64,000 nucleotides of DNA from Dehalococcoidia bacterium (GTDB lineage Bacteria > Chloroflexota > Dehalococcoidia > Lucifugimonadales > UBA826). The stretch lies in the NCBI GenBank assembly GCA_029936675.1, contig JAPYSB010000006.1, positions 1 through 64,000 of the forward strand, written 5' to 3'. Both the position numbers and the translations under genes were made by a program. This document shows, piece after piece, positions 54,715 to 63,394 of this stretch (position 1 is the first letter of the stretch; each line of letters starts with the position of its first letter). The notes beneath the pieces are model-generated. The model worked only from the letters and a program-made list of their open reading frames with translations. It was not told the DNA's origin and made no database searches.

Positions 54715-55887
54715 ATGAAATTACTGTCTATCCTACTAGTTGCACTGATTATCCTATTTGCCATTATGTTGCCACAAATCTTCTTTTCTATTAGTGAAAC
54801 AGAAGTCGGAATTGTTACGCGATTTGGCCAGATTAAAAGTGAAATAACCACACCTGGGTTGAGGATTAAAACACCGTTTATGGATCAGGTGACAACATTT
54901 GAAAAAAGACTTTTGATTTTTGACGCTCCACCTGACTCACTACTGACTAGAGACAAAAAACGTCTCATTATCGACGTGTATGCTCGAGGACGTATAGTAG
55001 ACCCAAAGATTTTCAAGGAAAGGCTTGGTGATGAACAGCGTGCCTCCGACCGCGCGGTTGACATAATTTCTTCGGAGCTCCGACGAGAGATAGGTGTTCA
55101 TAACCAATCTGAAATCATTACTACTAAAAGGGATTCTATGATGGCCAATGTTAAATCGGCTGTTACTCCTAAATTGCTGGAATTTGGTATTGAAGTTGAA
55201 GATGTCCGTATAAAAAGGGCAGATTTTCCAGGAGAAATCGCTGATAGCGTATATGCCCGAATGAAGGCAGAAAGACAAAGGAAAGCTGACAAAGAAAGAG
55301 CGGAGGGTGCAGAAATCGATGCGCAAGTGAGAGCTGACGCTGATCGTAAGGCCACCATAATTATTGCCGCTGCGACGAGAGATAGTCAGATAATTAACGG
55401 TTGTGGTGAGGCGGAATCAACAAGGATCTTTGCACAGGCACTAGAGCAGGACCCGGAATTCTATTCCTTTCAGCGTTCCTTGGAATCTTTTAAATCCATA
55501 CTAAGTAGTGGCACTACCGTTGTTATGCCTGTTGAAAGCTTCGGCAAATTATTTGAAGAAATGAGGAGCGGGGTTGACCAAGCAACTCTAGTGGCACCCG
55601 ATTCCTCAGCTGCTAAACCTGGATCTGTCAATGACGATGATATTGGCTCCAAATGTGCCCAAGTTTCGGCTGCGTGGACACTAGCTTCTGAATTGAAGGT
55701 TGATCAACCAGATTTAACTTTTGTTGGCCTGCAAAAAGAGGAATGGATAGGACCTAATTTGGGTTGCACAGAATCTTCAGAGGGAAACCAGGAAAAAACC
55801 CCTGGATTTGAAGTGGAATTCTTGTACAGTGGCTCAAATTATTTAGTAAGATCAAACCAGTACGGGTCAGTGGTTAAAATCTGCTAG
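54715..55887 (+). CDS. hflC: SPFH/Band 7 protein, HflC-like, with C-terminal extension
   Basis: The 390-residue protein has one N-terminal membrane helix (3-23), the SETEVGIVTRFGQIK start of the SPFH domain, and an RKADKERAEGAE coiled coil. That part ends near residue 300, which is the usual HflC length. About 90 further residues follow as a small mixed domain containing cysteines (KCAQ, GCTES and the C-terminal KIC). This extension is unusual. It pairs with the upstream hflK-like gene. Confidence 0.82.
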   Translation: MKLLSILLVALIILFAIMLPQIFFSISETEVGIVTRFGQIKSEITTPGLRIKTPFMDQVTTFEKRLLIFDAPPDSLLTRDKKRLIIDVYARGRIVDPKIFKERLGDEQRASDRAVDIISSELRREIGVHNQSEIITTKRDSMMANVKSAVTPKLLEFGIEVEDVRIKRADFPGEIADSVYARMKAERQRKADKERAEGAEIDAQVRADADRKATIIIAAATRDSQIINGCGEAESTRIFAQALEQDPEFYSFQRSLESFKSILSSGTTVVMPVESFGKLFEEMRSGVDQATLVAPDSSAAKPGSVNDDDIGSKCAQVSAAWTLASELKVDQPDLTFVGLQKEEWIGPNLGCTESSEGNQEKTPGFEVEFLYSGSNYLVRSNQYGSVVKIC

Positions 55888-55959
55888 TTGGATTAATTCT
55901 GTGGTTGCATTTTGTACTTAATTTGCACTAACTGAGCCCGAACAGGTTCATTTTTAGGT

Positions 55960-56466
55960 GTGCGTCAATTGGAAGAATCAATCGTATTAAATTGTCATTA
56001 TGACGATGTTTTTGATGTCAAACCTTTCATAAAATATCTCATTAGAGCTGGAAAAGAAGCACTGCAAAAATGTGGAATTTCATCTTGTGAGGCCAGCATA
56101 TATATTACTGGCGACGAGTATTTGAAGAGCCTAAATGAAAGGTATCGAGGAATTGATGAGATAACCGATGTTCTGTCCTTCTCAAATGATCATGAAGGAG
56201 AGTATTATGGGGTCGAAGAGGACAACCGAGTAGGGCTGTCTCACTTAGAATTTGTAATTCCTGATGGCCTAACCAAACAAATTGGGGAAGTGGTGATATC
56301 TTTTCCCCAGGCCGAAAGACAAGCTTTGGAGCATAAAGTGAACTTGCAGGAAGAGTTGAAATTCCTGGTGGTTCACGGGTTTTTGCACCTGGTGGGCCAT
56401 GATCACATAGGGGTTGATGATAGAAAAGAAATGGAATCCTTGGAAAAGGAGATTATGACTGGGTGA
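55960..56466 (+). CDS. ybeY: endoribonuclease YbeY
   Basis: YbeY is a zinc-dependent RNase for 16S rRNA 3'-end maturation and ribosome quality control. The 168-residue protein carries the HGFLHLVGHDH zinc motif near residue 133 and the upstream ITDVLSFSNDH segment. It starts at GTG. A loop near residues 88-105 (EDNRVGLSHLEFV) is longer than in compact homologues. dnaX starts 10 bases downstream. Confidence 0.93.
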   Translation: MRQLEESIVLNCHYDDVFDVKPFIKYLIRAGKEALQKCGISSCEASIYITGDEYLKSLNERYRGIDEITDVLSFSNDHEGEYYGVEEDNRVGLSHLEFVIPDGLTKQIGEVVISFPQAERQALEHKVNLQEELKFLVVHGFLHLVGHDHIGVDDRKEMESLEKEIMTG

Positions 56467-56476
56467 GTACATAGAT

Positions 56477-58171
56477 ATGGCTGAGGCACTGTACAGAAAA
56501 TGGAGACCCGGTACATTATCCGAGTTAGTAGGGCAAAATCATGTGGCTCAAACCTTGCAACAGGCTGTCTTAACTGACAGAGTATCGCATGCCTATATGT
56601 TTTGTGGGCCCAGGGGAACCGGAAAGACAAGCACGGCCAGGATATTGGCAAAAGCTGTAAATTGCTTATCGCCAAGGGACGGTGAACCGGATGATACCTG
56701 CCACATGTGCCTTGCAGTAAATGAAGGCAGAGCCATTGATATGATCGAGATAGATGCAGCTAGTAATCGCCGGATAGCTGATATAAGGGATTTAACTGAA
56801 AAAATACATTACGGTCCTGCGGAAGGTAAGTTCAAGGTCTACATTATTGATGAAGTCCACATGCTCACACCGGAAGCCTTTAATGCCCTTTTAAAAACCT
56901 TAGAAGAACCCCCTCCCCACGCCATTTTGATACTTGCTACTACCGATGTTCATAAAGTTCCATTGACCATAATTTCTAGATGTCAACGCTTTGATTTTCG
57001 AAGGATTCCATCTAAAGATATTGTAGAAAAACTAAGAAAATTGAGTGTAGAAGAAGCAGTGGAAGTTGAAGACGAGGCCTTAATGTTGGTGGCCCGCAAG
57101 TCGACGGGAAGTTTAAGGGACGCCGAAAATATTCTTGAACAGGTGATAGTTTCCTCAGAGCCACCGGTAACAGAACTAGATGTCCGGCAACTTCTTAATT
57201 TGACAGATGAGTCATTACCAGCAGATTTATTGGATTTGATAGCGGATAACCAGGTGAAAAACAGTCTCGTTCGCTTAGGGCAAATGATTGAGGGCGGGAA
57301 AGAACCTACCCAGATTCATTCAAGCCTTATTGAAATAACACGGGTTTTGATTTTACTAAAAACGAATGCCAGTGACGGATCTGAACTTGGTGACGCCCTT
57401 AAGGAACGTCTCCAGAATATAGCGGACAAATTTAGTATGGAAAGATTGATATATATCGCAAAAACTATGTCTGACGTTAACTTCAGAGACGTGCTGACTC
57501 CTGCGTTGCCATTAGAGATTGCCATTTTGGAATCGATTATGAGCCAACAAAACACCGAGTCGACCCAAAAGAAATCCCGAGAGACAAACATGGGAAGTGC
57601 GGCCAATAAGAAAAGCGAAGAACAGATCTTTGAGGGATCTCCCGTTAATACTGAACAAAAACCAAAATTAGCCAAACCCATAAGTGAAAAACAAACAAAA
57701 GATACTATCTCGCCACCACCTGTTGTATCAGTTACGGAAACTAATTCCCAAAGTGAACCATCTGAATTGGGAACAAATGAAGTAAGCCTCCAAACAAACG
57801 CTGGCAGCGATAGTATTGATGAACACTGGAATGAGTTATTACGCTCGTTAAGACAAACCGGCAAAAGATTTAATTTGGGAGCTTTGCTTCGCGGATGCAA
57901 AGAACGGAAAATTAAGGATGACACTTTAGTGTTAACCTTTCTGCATAGTTCTCACCTTGAAAGAGTCAATAGCGAAATAGAAGACCCGTTAGTAAATGGA
58001 CAATTTGAAAGTGTCGTTGAAAATGTTCTAGGTAAAAAATATAAAATTAGCGTAGAACTGGCCAACAATGAAATGAAATCGGTCCGAGGTCCTATTAGTC
58101 AACAAAGTCATTTGGTCCGAGCTGCCCAATCACTTGGTGCCCGTATAGTTGAAGAAAGGAGTAAAACATAA
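56477..58171 (+). CDS. dnaX: DNA polymerase III subunit gamma/tau
   Basis: DnaX is the clamp-loader ATPase. The 564-residue protein has AEALYRKWRPGTLSELVGQ, the Walker A GPRGTGKTS (~45-53), a zinc module with cysteines near 63-80, the Walker B DEVHML and the TTDVHKVP sensor region. A polar Ser/Thr/Lys linker (~360-440) leads to a C-terminal tau-like domain. No obvious programmed frameshift slippery run is seen where E. coli makes gamma. ybaB begins 2 bases after the stop. Confidence 0.94.
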   Translation: MAEALYRKWRPGTLSELVGQNHVAQTLQQAVLTDRVSHAYMFCGPRGTGKTSTARILAKAVNCLSPRDGEPDDTCHMCLAVNEGRAIDMIEIDAASNRRIADIRDLTEKIHYGPAEGKFKVYIIDEVHMLTPEAFNALLKTLEEPPPHAILILATTDVHKVPLTIISRCQRFDFRRIPSKDIVEKLRKLSVEEAVEVEDEALMLVARKSTGSLRDAENILEQVIVSSEPPVTELDVRQLLNLTDESLPADLLDLIADNQVKNSLVRLGQMIEGGKEPTQIHSSLIEITRVLILLKTNASDGSELGDALKERLQNIADKFSMERLIYIAKTMSDVNFRDVLTPALPLEIAILESIMSQQNTESTQKKSRETNMGSAANKKSEEQIFEGSPVNTEQKPKLAKPISEKQTKDTISPPPVVSVTETNSQSEPSELGTNEVSLQTNAGSDSIDEHWNELLRSLRQTGKRFNLGALLRGCKERKIKDDTLVLTFLHSSHLERVNSEIEDPLVNGQFESVVENVLGKKYKISVELANNEMKSVRGPISQQSHLVRAAQSLGARIVEERSKT

Positions 58172-58173
58172 TA

Positions 58174-58479
58174 ATGAACCGTAACATGATGAAACAGGCT
58201 CAACAGTTGCAAAAGCAAATGTTAAAGGCCCAGCAAGAGATTGAAGAAACTAAAGTGGAATTTTCTTCGGGTGGAGGTGTGGTGAAAGTGGTGGTGTCTG
58301 GGAAAATGATAGTGGAATCGATAGAAATAGATCCGGATGCCGTGGATCCAGATGATGTTGAAATGCTTCAAGATCTTGTTTTATCGGCGGTTAACGGCGC
58401 AATGGAAAAGGCTCAGGAATTGGCATCTTCAAAAATGGGTGCTATAACCGGAGGGTTAAACATACCAGGCCTTACCTAG
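58174..58479 (+). CDS. ybaB: nucleoid-associated protein YbaB/EbfC
   Basis: The 101-residue protein opens with a Met/Gln/Lys-rich helix (MMKQAQQLQKQMLKAQQEI). It then has the VEFSSGGGVVKVVVSGKM beta region and the family's late helix. It binds DNA as a dimer. The dnaX-ybaB-recR order is classic, and here it is tightly coupled with no gap to recR. Confidence 0.94.
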   Translation: MNRNMMKQAQQLQKQMLKAQQEIEETKVEFSSGGGVVKVVVSGKMIVESIEIDPDAVDPDDVEMLQDLVLSAVNGAMEKAQELASSKMGAITGGLNIPGLT

Positions 58480-59091
58480 GTGAATATGGAATACTCGAGT
58501 GGGACCCCTCCTGTTCAGCGACTTATAGACGAGTTTAGTAGACTTCCAGGAGTTGGCCCTAAATCAGCCCAGCGCTTGACGTACCACCTAATTAGGATGC
58601 CAGCGGAACAAGCAGAAAATCTGGCTTCCGCGATTCTTTCCGTTAAGACTCGCATAACACTTTGCTCAAAATGTTTTCACATAACTGAAAATGACCCTTG
58701 TAACATCTGTTCGGATACAACACGAGATCAAAGTAAAATTTGTGTGGTAGAACAACCTTTGGATGTTATGGCGCTGGAAAAAACTTCTACATATGACGGG
58801 TTATATCACGTTCTCCATGGAGTTATCTCACCAATCAATGGGATCGGCCCGGATGATTTAAAAGTAAAACCCTTGTTGCAGAGACTGATGGATAATGACG
58901 TGACTGAAATTATCATGGCCACTAACCCTAATTTGGAGGGAGAGGCTACCTCAATGTTTATTCATAAACTTATTGAACCGTCGGGGATAAAAATAACTAA
59001 ACCTGCCAGAGGCCTTCCAGTTGGAGGCGATTTGGAATATGCAGATGAAGCGACACTAAGTAGAGCAATAGAAGGCCGACAAAATTTCTAA
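58480..59091 (+). CDS. recR: recombination mediator RecR
   Basis: RecR works with RecO to load RecA at gaps. The 203-residue protein has an N-terminal helix-hairpin-helix (SRLPGVGPKSAQRLTYHL), a four-cysteine zinc finger (CSKCFH then C-x2-C about 10 residues on) and a Toprim domain (ICVVEQPLDVMALE, ATNPNLEGEATS). The first start is GTG directly after ybaB; an ATG two codons later at 58486 is equally possible. Confidence 0.95.
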   Translation: MNMEYSSGTPPVQRLIDEFSRLPGVGPKSAQRLTYHLIRMPAEQAENLASAILSVKTRITLCSKCFHITENDPCNICSDTTRDQSKICVVEQPLDVMALEKTSTYDGLYHVLHGVISPINGIGPDDLKVKPLLQRLMDNDVTEIIMATNPNLEGEATSMFIHKLIEPSGIKITKPARGLPVGGDLEYADEATLSRAIEGRQNF

Positions 59092-59117
59092 CTTCTGCAG
59101 CGTTTCAAGGCACTCCT

Positions 59118-59897
59118 ATGACAAGTAACCGGGTTTATAAAACGAAGGCTATTGTTTTGAAGCAAATGCCAATAGGTGAAACCAATCGAATCATCACGTT
59201 TTACACCCGCTCCTTTGGTAAGGTCGCGGCTGTGGCCCGCGGGGTAAGACGTCCAGGCAGTAAATTTGGCGGCAGTTTAGAAATCCTGAACCATGTTCAA
59301 ACTTCGATTGCTCGTGGAAGAAGCCTGGATAATGTCAATGAATGTGTAGTGATTGAGTCCTATAAAAACCTCAGAAAAAACTTGACTGCCATCGCTGAAG
59401 GAATCTATATAGCCGAGTTGGTGGATACTTTTGGGGAAGATAGGTCACCCAATTTTTCCTTATTTGATATCTTATTAGAAACCCTATCCAATTTAGACCA
59501 ATCGGAGCATCGTGAATTTTGGATATTGTGGTTTGAATTTAGGCTGCTGCACGTCTCCGGATTCCTTCCAGAGTTTGTGAGTTGTGTGGAATGCCATAGC
59601 GGTCTTGATAGAACTGATCATACATTCGATCCGGGAGCGGGAGGCGTTTTATGTCCTGAATGCGTTAACAACTACGGCACAGATCAGTCGTGGAATGTGT
59701 CGGTTTCCGCACTCACAGTACTTAGGTTTTTCCAAAGGTCCCTTAATTCGAAGCTCCAGTCAGGTAGTGCCGGCCCATACGTAGATGACCTGGCAGACGT
59801 TAAGGCTTTCTTGAGAATATATATGAGATATATTGCTGAAAGAGATTTGAAATCTACAGGATTTTTGGACCTGGTCAGGTTTAAAGAAACCCATTAA
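59118..59897 (+). CDS. recO: DNA repair protein RecO
   Basis: The 259-residue protein has an OB-fold N-terminus (KTKAIVLKQMPIGETNRIITFYT, VARGVRRPGSKFGG), a helical core and a C-x2-C ... C-x2-C zinc site (CVECHSG about residue 154, CPEC about 178). It follows recR, so RecO and RecR are cotranscribed here with dnaX and ybaB. No terminator is evident immediately after. Confidence 0.92.
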   Translation: MTSNRVYKTKAIVLKQMPIGETNRIITFYTRSFGKVAAVARGVRRPGSKFGGSLEILNHVQTSIARGRSLDNVNECVVIESYKNLRKNLTAIAEGIYIAELVDTFGEDRSPNFSLFDILLETLSNLDQSEHREFWILWFEFRLLHVSGFLPEFVSCVECHSGLDRTDHTFDPGAGGVLCPECVNNYGTDQSWNVSVSALTVLRFFQRSLNSKLQSGSAGPYVDDLADVKAFLRIYMRYIAERDLKSTGFLDLVRFKETH

Positions 59898-60345
59898 CCT
59901 AATTGTGTAGGCCTCCTTTAATCAGCAACGATAACCGAAACAGAACCCCGTCGATTGTCTTTTCAGATAAATATCCAACAGGAATGAGAACCACTATATT
60001 TCTTCCGATAATTGTTTATCTTGGAGCCATGAAAGGTAAAATGAATATTACCTTCCCAATACTGAAACGTTGAAATTTGTGAAAACAGAGTTTTATTCCA
60101 ATTTTGTTTATTTAGACCTGATGTCATGCCTGATGGTTTTATCGGATGTATTGAAGACTTCCGTATATCTTTTTTGTCCCGGCCAGACAGCCAAAAATGT
60201 GCTTTGACCGAATTGCCTGATGCGGGTGTCTTGGATTTATTGAAACAGCCACCTTGGCGGTTTGTAGGTAGGAGCAGTATATAGAACCCAAGCTTGGTTG
60301 TTTTTTGAACGAATGGCTTCCCAATTCACTTGCAAGCCGTTCGTT
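59898..60345. other. gene-free interval with possible relic coding sequence
   Basis: This 448-base stretch has no intact gene. On the minus strand, after the PHP pseudogene, short frames look protein-like, for example NWEAIRSKNNQAWVLYTAP near 60320-60260 and NIVVLIPVGYLSEKTIDG near 60000-59950. All are closed by stops and I cannot name a family. They may be remnants of decayed genes or chance. Confidence 0.3.
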
Positions 60346-60953
60346 TCATGACAAAAAAATCGGCTGTGTCCAGGCGAAGGCACCATCGGAATCCATTACT
60401 TCTGCCCGCACATACCCTTCATTTCCTTCAAATTCGTATTTGATTTTATTGCCTGATATTTCCTTTAATACCCGCCCATTTTCACCAATTAATTTTGTGG
60501 AGTACAGAAAAGCACCGATTTGAGAAATGGAAAATTCAATGTGGTGATCTGAGCTTTCCAAATCGTCTAGCGAGACACCGCTTGAGGAATAGAAATTTCC
60601 ATTGCGCATGTTCTCTATCAATGAATCTTGGTTCCCCGATTCTGATCTGACCACAACCCAGCCTCTGCCTGGGTTGTGCTTATCTGGTGCGAAATCCCGG
60701 TAATCATGCGAGTCATCAGTAGCAGCCCCGTAAATTACCTTTTTCTGGGTAAGCATGTGATCCCACATGTCAGAGGTTGAGAATTTCCAGTTGATTCGTA
60801 ATCTATTAATGTTAAATGGTTGTGATCACTTAAGACCAAGAAATCGTACTCGTGTTTTTCAAACCACTCGCAGACCTTTTCAGGAGTTTCATCTCCATCT
60901 GACTTAGTAGTGTGCGTGTGAAGATTACCTTTGAACCACTCTTTACTGCCCAT
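60346..60953 (-). pseudogene. PHP-domain metallohydrolase (CehA/McbA-like) with internal deletion and frameshift
   Basis: The first part, from the ATG at 60953 with AGAAGGA upstream, reads WFKGNLHTHTTKSDG and YDFLVLSDHNHLTLIDY, the N-terminal half of a PHP hydrolase with its metal-binding histidines. After about residue 55 it loses the frame. A second frame (from about 60790) resumes at NWKFSTSDMWDHMLTQKK, then YGAATDDSHDY and the beta-sandwich tail to AWTQPIFLS. In intact relatives roughly 75-100 residues separate these parts, so a deletion that also shifted the frame has destroyed the gene. An assembly gap is an alternative. Confidence 0.75.
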
Positions 60954-61122
60954 TTAAAATCCTTCTTCGTTTGTATATGTTTCTAATTTTTAGAGGTCTC
61001 AATTATAAGTTTTACCAGTAATGGTTTAGAAGGTACCGCAAATTGCTTCTTCCACATTGTCTTTCAAATCATGTATATTTGCATAAATTTAACGAGAATG
61101 ATTAAAGCATGGAGTCGTAATT

Positions 61123-62154
61123 ATGCCGTTTGGTGGAAATGATTGGTTGGATTTAACTACTGAGGAGACCCTGGAACCCGATTTACCAATATGTGACCCC
61201 CATCACCATTTTTGGGATCACAGGTTAGAAAGAATCCCTTATCAAGAATACTTGTTACCTCAACTGGTTGAGGATATAACAAGCGGTCATAACGTAACTT
61301 CTACGGTATTTATTGAAGCTCGCTCTATGTATCGTCAAAACGCCCCTGACCATATGAAACCTATAGGTGAAGTGGAATTTGTTCAAGGTTTGGCGGCGGC
61401 AAGTGCTAGCGGTATATACGGTGATAGTAGAGCGGCCGCTGCTATCGTGGGGCATGCAAATCTTAATCTTGGTAGCGAGGTGAGGGAAGTGTTGGAGGCC
61501 TTAAAAGAGGCCAGTCCAAAGAGATTTAAAGGTATAAGACATTCCGTTACATGGGATCCTCATCCTGAAATAGAAAATACAGCTCTTCATAAAAACGAAG
61601 AGCAGATGGTCACTAAAAATTTTCAGGATGGTGCCAAAATTTTGGCTGAGATGGGCCTTACTTTTGAGGCTTGGATGTACTCTCACCAACTTGGAGAGTT
61701 AGTTAATTTGGCTAAAACAGTTCCTGACCTGAAAATAATACTTAACCATGTCGGCGGGTTAGTTCTAGATGGTCCATATGAATCTATTAGGGAAGAAGTT
61801 TTAGCAAACTGGAGAGATCGTATAAAGGAGTTGTCAGAATGTCCCAATGTGGTTGTTAAACTTGGGGGTATAGGTATGCCACGAACCGGATTTGACTGGC
61901 ATCTCAGACAAAAACCTATCGGGTCAGAGGAACTAGCTGGCCAGATGCGTCCTCTTTTGAGCTATTGCATCGATCAGTTTGGACCTGAGAGAGGTATGTT
62001 TGAGAGCAATTTCCCTGTAGACAAGGTATCTTATTCGTATAACATTTTGTACAACGCCTTTAAAATCTTTTCCAAGGATTATTCTTCTACTGAACGTGCT
62101 TTAATGTTCCGTGACAACGCGATAGATATATATAGCGTTGACGAGGGGTTATAG
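61123..62154 (+). CDS. amidohydrolase-2 family protein (LigI/PDC hydrolase-like)
   Basis: The 343-residue TIM-barrel protein has the D-P-H-H-H-F-W-D metal-binding start (residues ~23-30), ILNHVGGLVLDGP in the second half and FESNFPVDKVSY near the C-terminus, where the Asp is the catalytic base. These fit the 2-pyrone-4,6-dicarboxylate lactonase and uronolactonase-like amidohydrolase_2 family. The substrate is unknown. The 3' end overlaps the convergent MFS gene by 6 bases. Confidence 0.87.
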   Translation: MPFGGNDWLDLTTEETLEPDLPICDPHHHFWDHRLERIPYQEYLLPQLVEDITSGHNVTSTVFIEARSMYRQNAPDHMKPIGEVEFVQGLAAASASGIYGDSRAAAAIVGHANLNLGSEVREVLEALKEASPKRFKGIRHSVTWDPHPEIENTALHKNEEQMVTKNFQDGAKILAEMGLTFEAWMYSHQLGELVNLAKTVPDLKIILNHVGGLVLDGPYESIREEVLANWRDRIKELSECPNVVVKLGGIGMPRTGFDWHLRQKPIGSEELAGQMRPLLSYCIDQFGPERGMFESNFPVDKVSYSYNILYNAFKIFSKDYSSTERALMFRDNAIDIYSVDEGL

Positions 62155-63378
62155 AGAAGGAAATGGATTCCTTCTCTGAAGTGTCGACGTTACTATCAAA
62201 CTTATTAGACCAACGGCAGCAATAGACGATGTGGTAAGTAAGACTGTATCGTAGTTCCATCTATCAGCTATACTGCCGGCTATACCAGGGGCAAAAGCTG
62301 ATCCCCATACGGTCCCTATCCCGACCATTGAAGATAATAGTCCGAAATTCGCTCTGCCGAGTAGGTCGGCTGTAATAATTGGTCTGACAATGCTAAATAG
62401 ACCATAGGGCCCTCCTTGGAACATTACAAAAACCACAACAAATATTAAGGAAGCCCCACCTAAAACTAAAGCAAGGCTGGATAAACATAGAAAAATCAAA
62501 CTTGTGAAACAAACTGCCATCATAGGTATGTTTTTATTGGCAAATGATTCTATCGCAAAAAGAATAAGCCGGGCAATTACTTGCATTGGGCCTATACACG
62601 AAGCAAAAAATACAGTGGAAGTGGGTGAAATAGCTCGACTCTCCAGCAGAGGGAAAATTTGACTGACTATCATTCCTTGATTTGAAGACATTGTGGCAAA
62701 AGTCACTAGCAACCCCCAAAATACCGGACTAGACAATGTTGGTTTGATGATCCCTATCACTGAAGATGATGCTTTTTCCCCGGAATTGGGTGTGATATCC
62801 AATCTGATAGATGTTCCATACCAAAATAGAGGGGCTGAGATCAGACAAAGTATCCCAGACAGAAGATAAATCGTGGTTTCCCAACTGTAAAACTCGGAAA
62901 CTATACTACATAGAGGATACGAGATTGTGCTGGCAAATCCTGCAATAAGGGTAATCATGATAATGCTGTTTTTCGCATCTCCCTGAAATGTTCGAGTCAG
63001 ATACGAAAAACATGGTTCATAGAGACATCCAGCCAAAGTGCATCCAATCAAAAGCCAAATCAAATAAAATTGCCAGATTGCGGTAACAGTGGGCAGGAGT
63101 GAAAGCAAAACAGCTCCTATTACCACGCTAAACGTCATTAGTTTTCGAGAGTGTCCACCATCTATAATTCGCCCTGCAAACATTCCGGTTAAAGCAGATG
63201 CTATAAGAGCCAGTGTGAAACCAATGGATAATTGGGAGATACTCCATCCAAACGATTCTTTCCACTTTAACAACAAAGCTGGAAAGACATAGAAAAGACA
63301 GGCCCAAGAAAGAGTTACAGCCACCCCGAGTGACCATAATTTATTGTTACGCCATGGCCGGCTATTTTTATTTACCAT
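62149..63378 (-). CDS. MFS transporter
   Basis: The 409-residue protein has about 12 membrane helices, with a GMFAGRIIDGGHSRKLM loop between helices 2 and 3. It opens with NNKLWSLGVAVTLSWACLFYVFPALLL-like hydrophobic sequence, typical of monocarboxylate/OFA-type porters. It is a third MFS member of this broad type in the window. It converges with the amidohydrolase_2 gene and could import that enzyme's substrate, which is inference. Confidence 0.83.
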   Translation of the reverse strand: MVNKNSRPWRNNKLWSLGVAVTLSWACLFYVFPALLLKWKESFGWSISQLSIGFTLALIASALTGMFAGRIIDGGHSRKLMTFSVVIGAVLLSLLPTVTAIWQFYLIWLLIGCTLAGCLYEPCFSYLTRTFQGDAKNSIIMITLIAGFASTISYPLCSIVSEFYSWETTIYLLSGILCLISAPLFWYGTSIRLDITPNSGEKASSSVIGIIKPTLSSPVFWGLLVTFATMSSNQGMIVSQIFPLLESRAISPTSTVFFASCIGPMQVIARLILFAIESFANKNIPMMAVCFTSLIFLCLSSLALVLGGASLIFVVVFVMFQGGPYGLFSIVRPIITADLLGRANFGLLSSMVGIGTVWGSAFAPGIAGSIADRWNYDTVLLTTSSIAAVGLISLIVTSTLQRRNPFPSL

Positions 63379-63394
63379 TGGGTCCTGCCATGAG

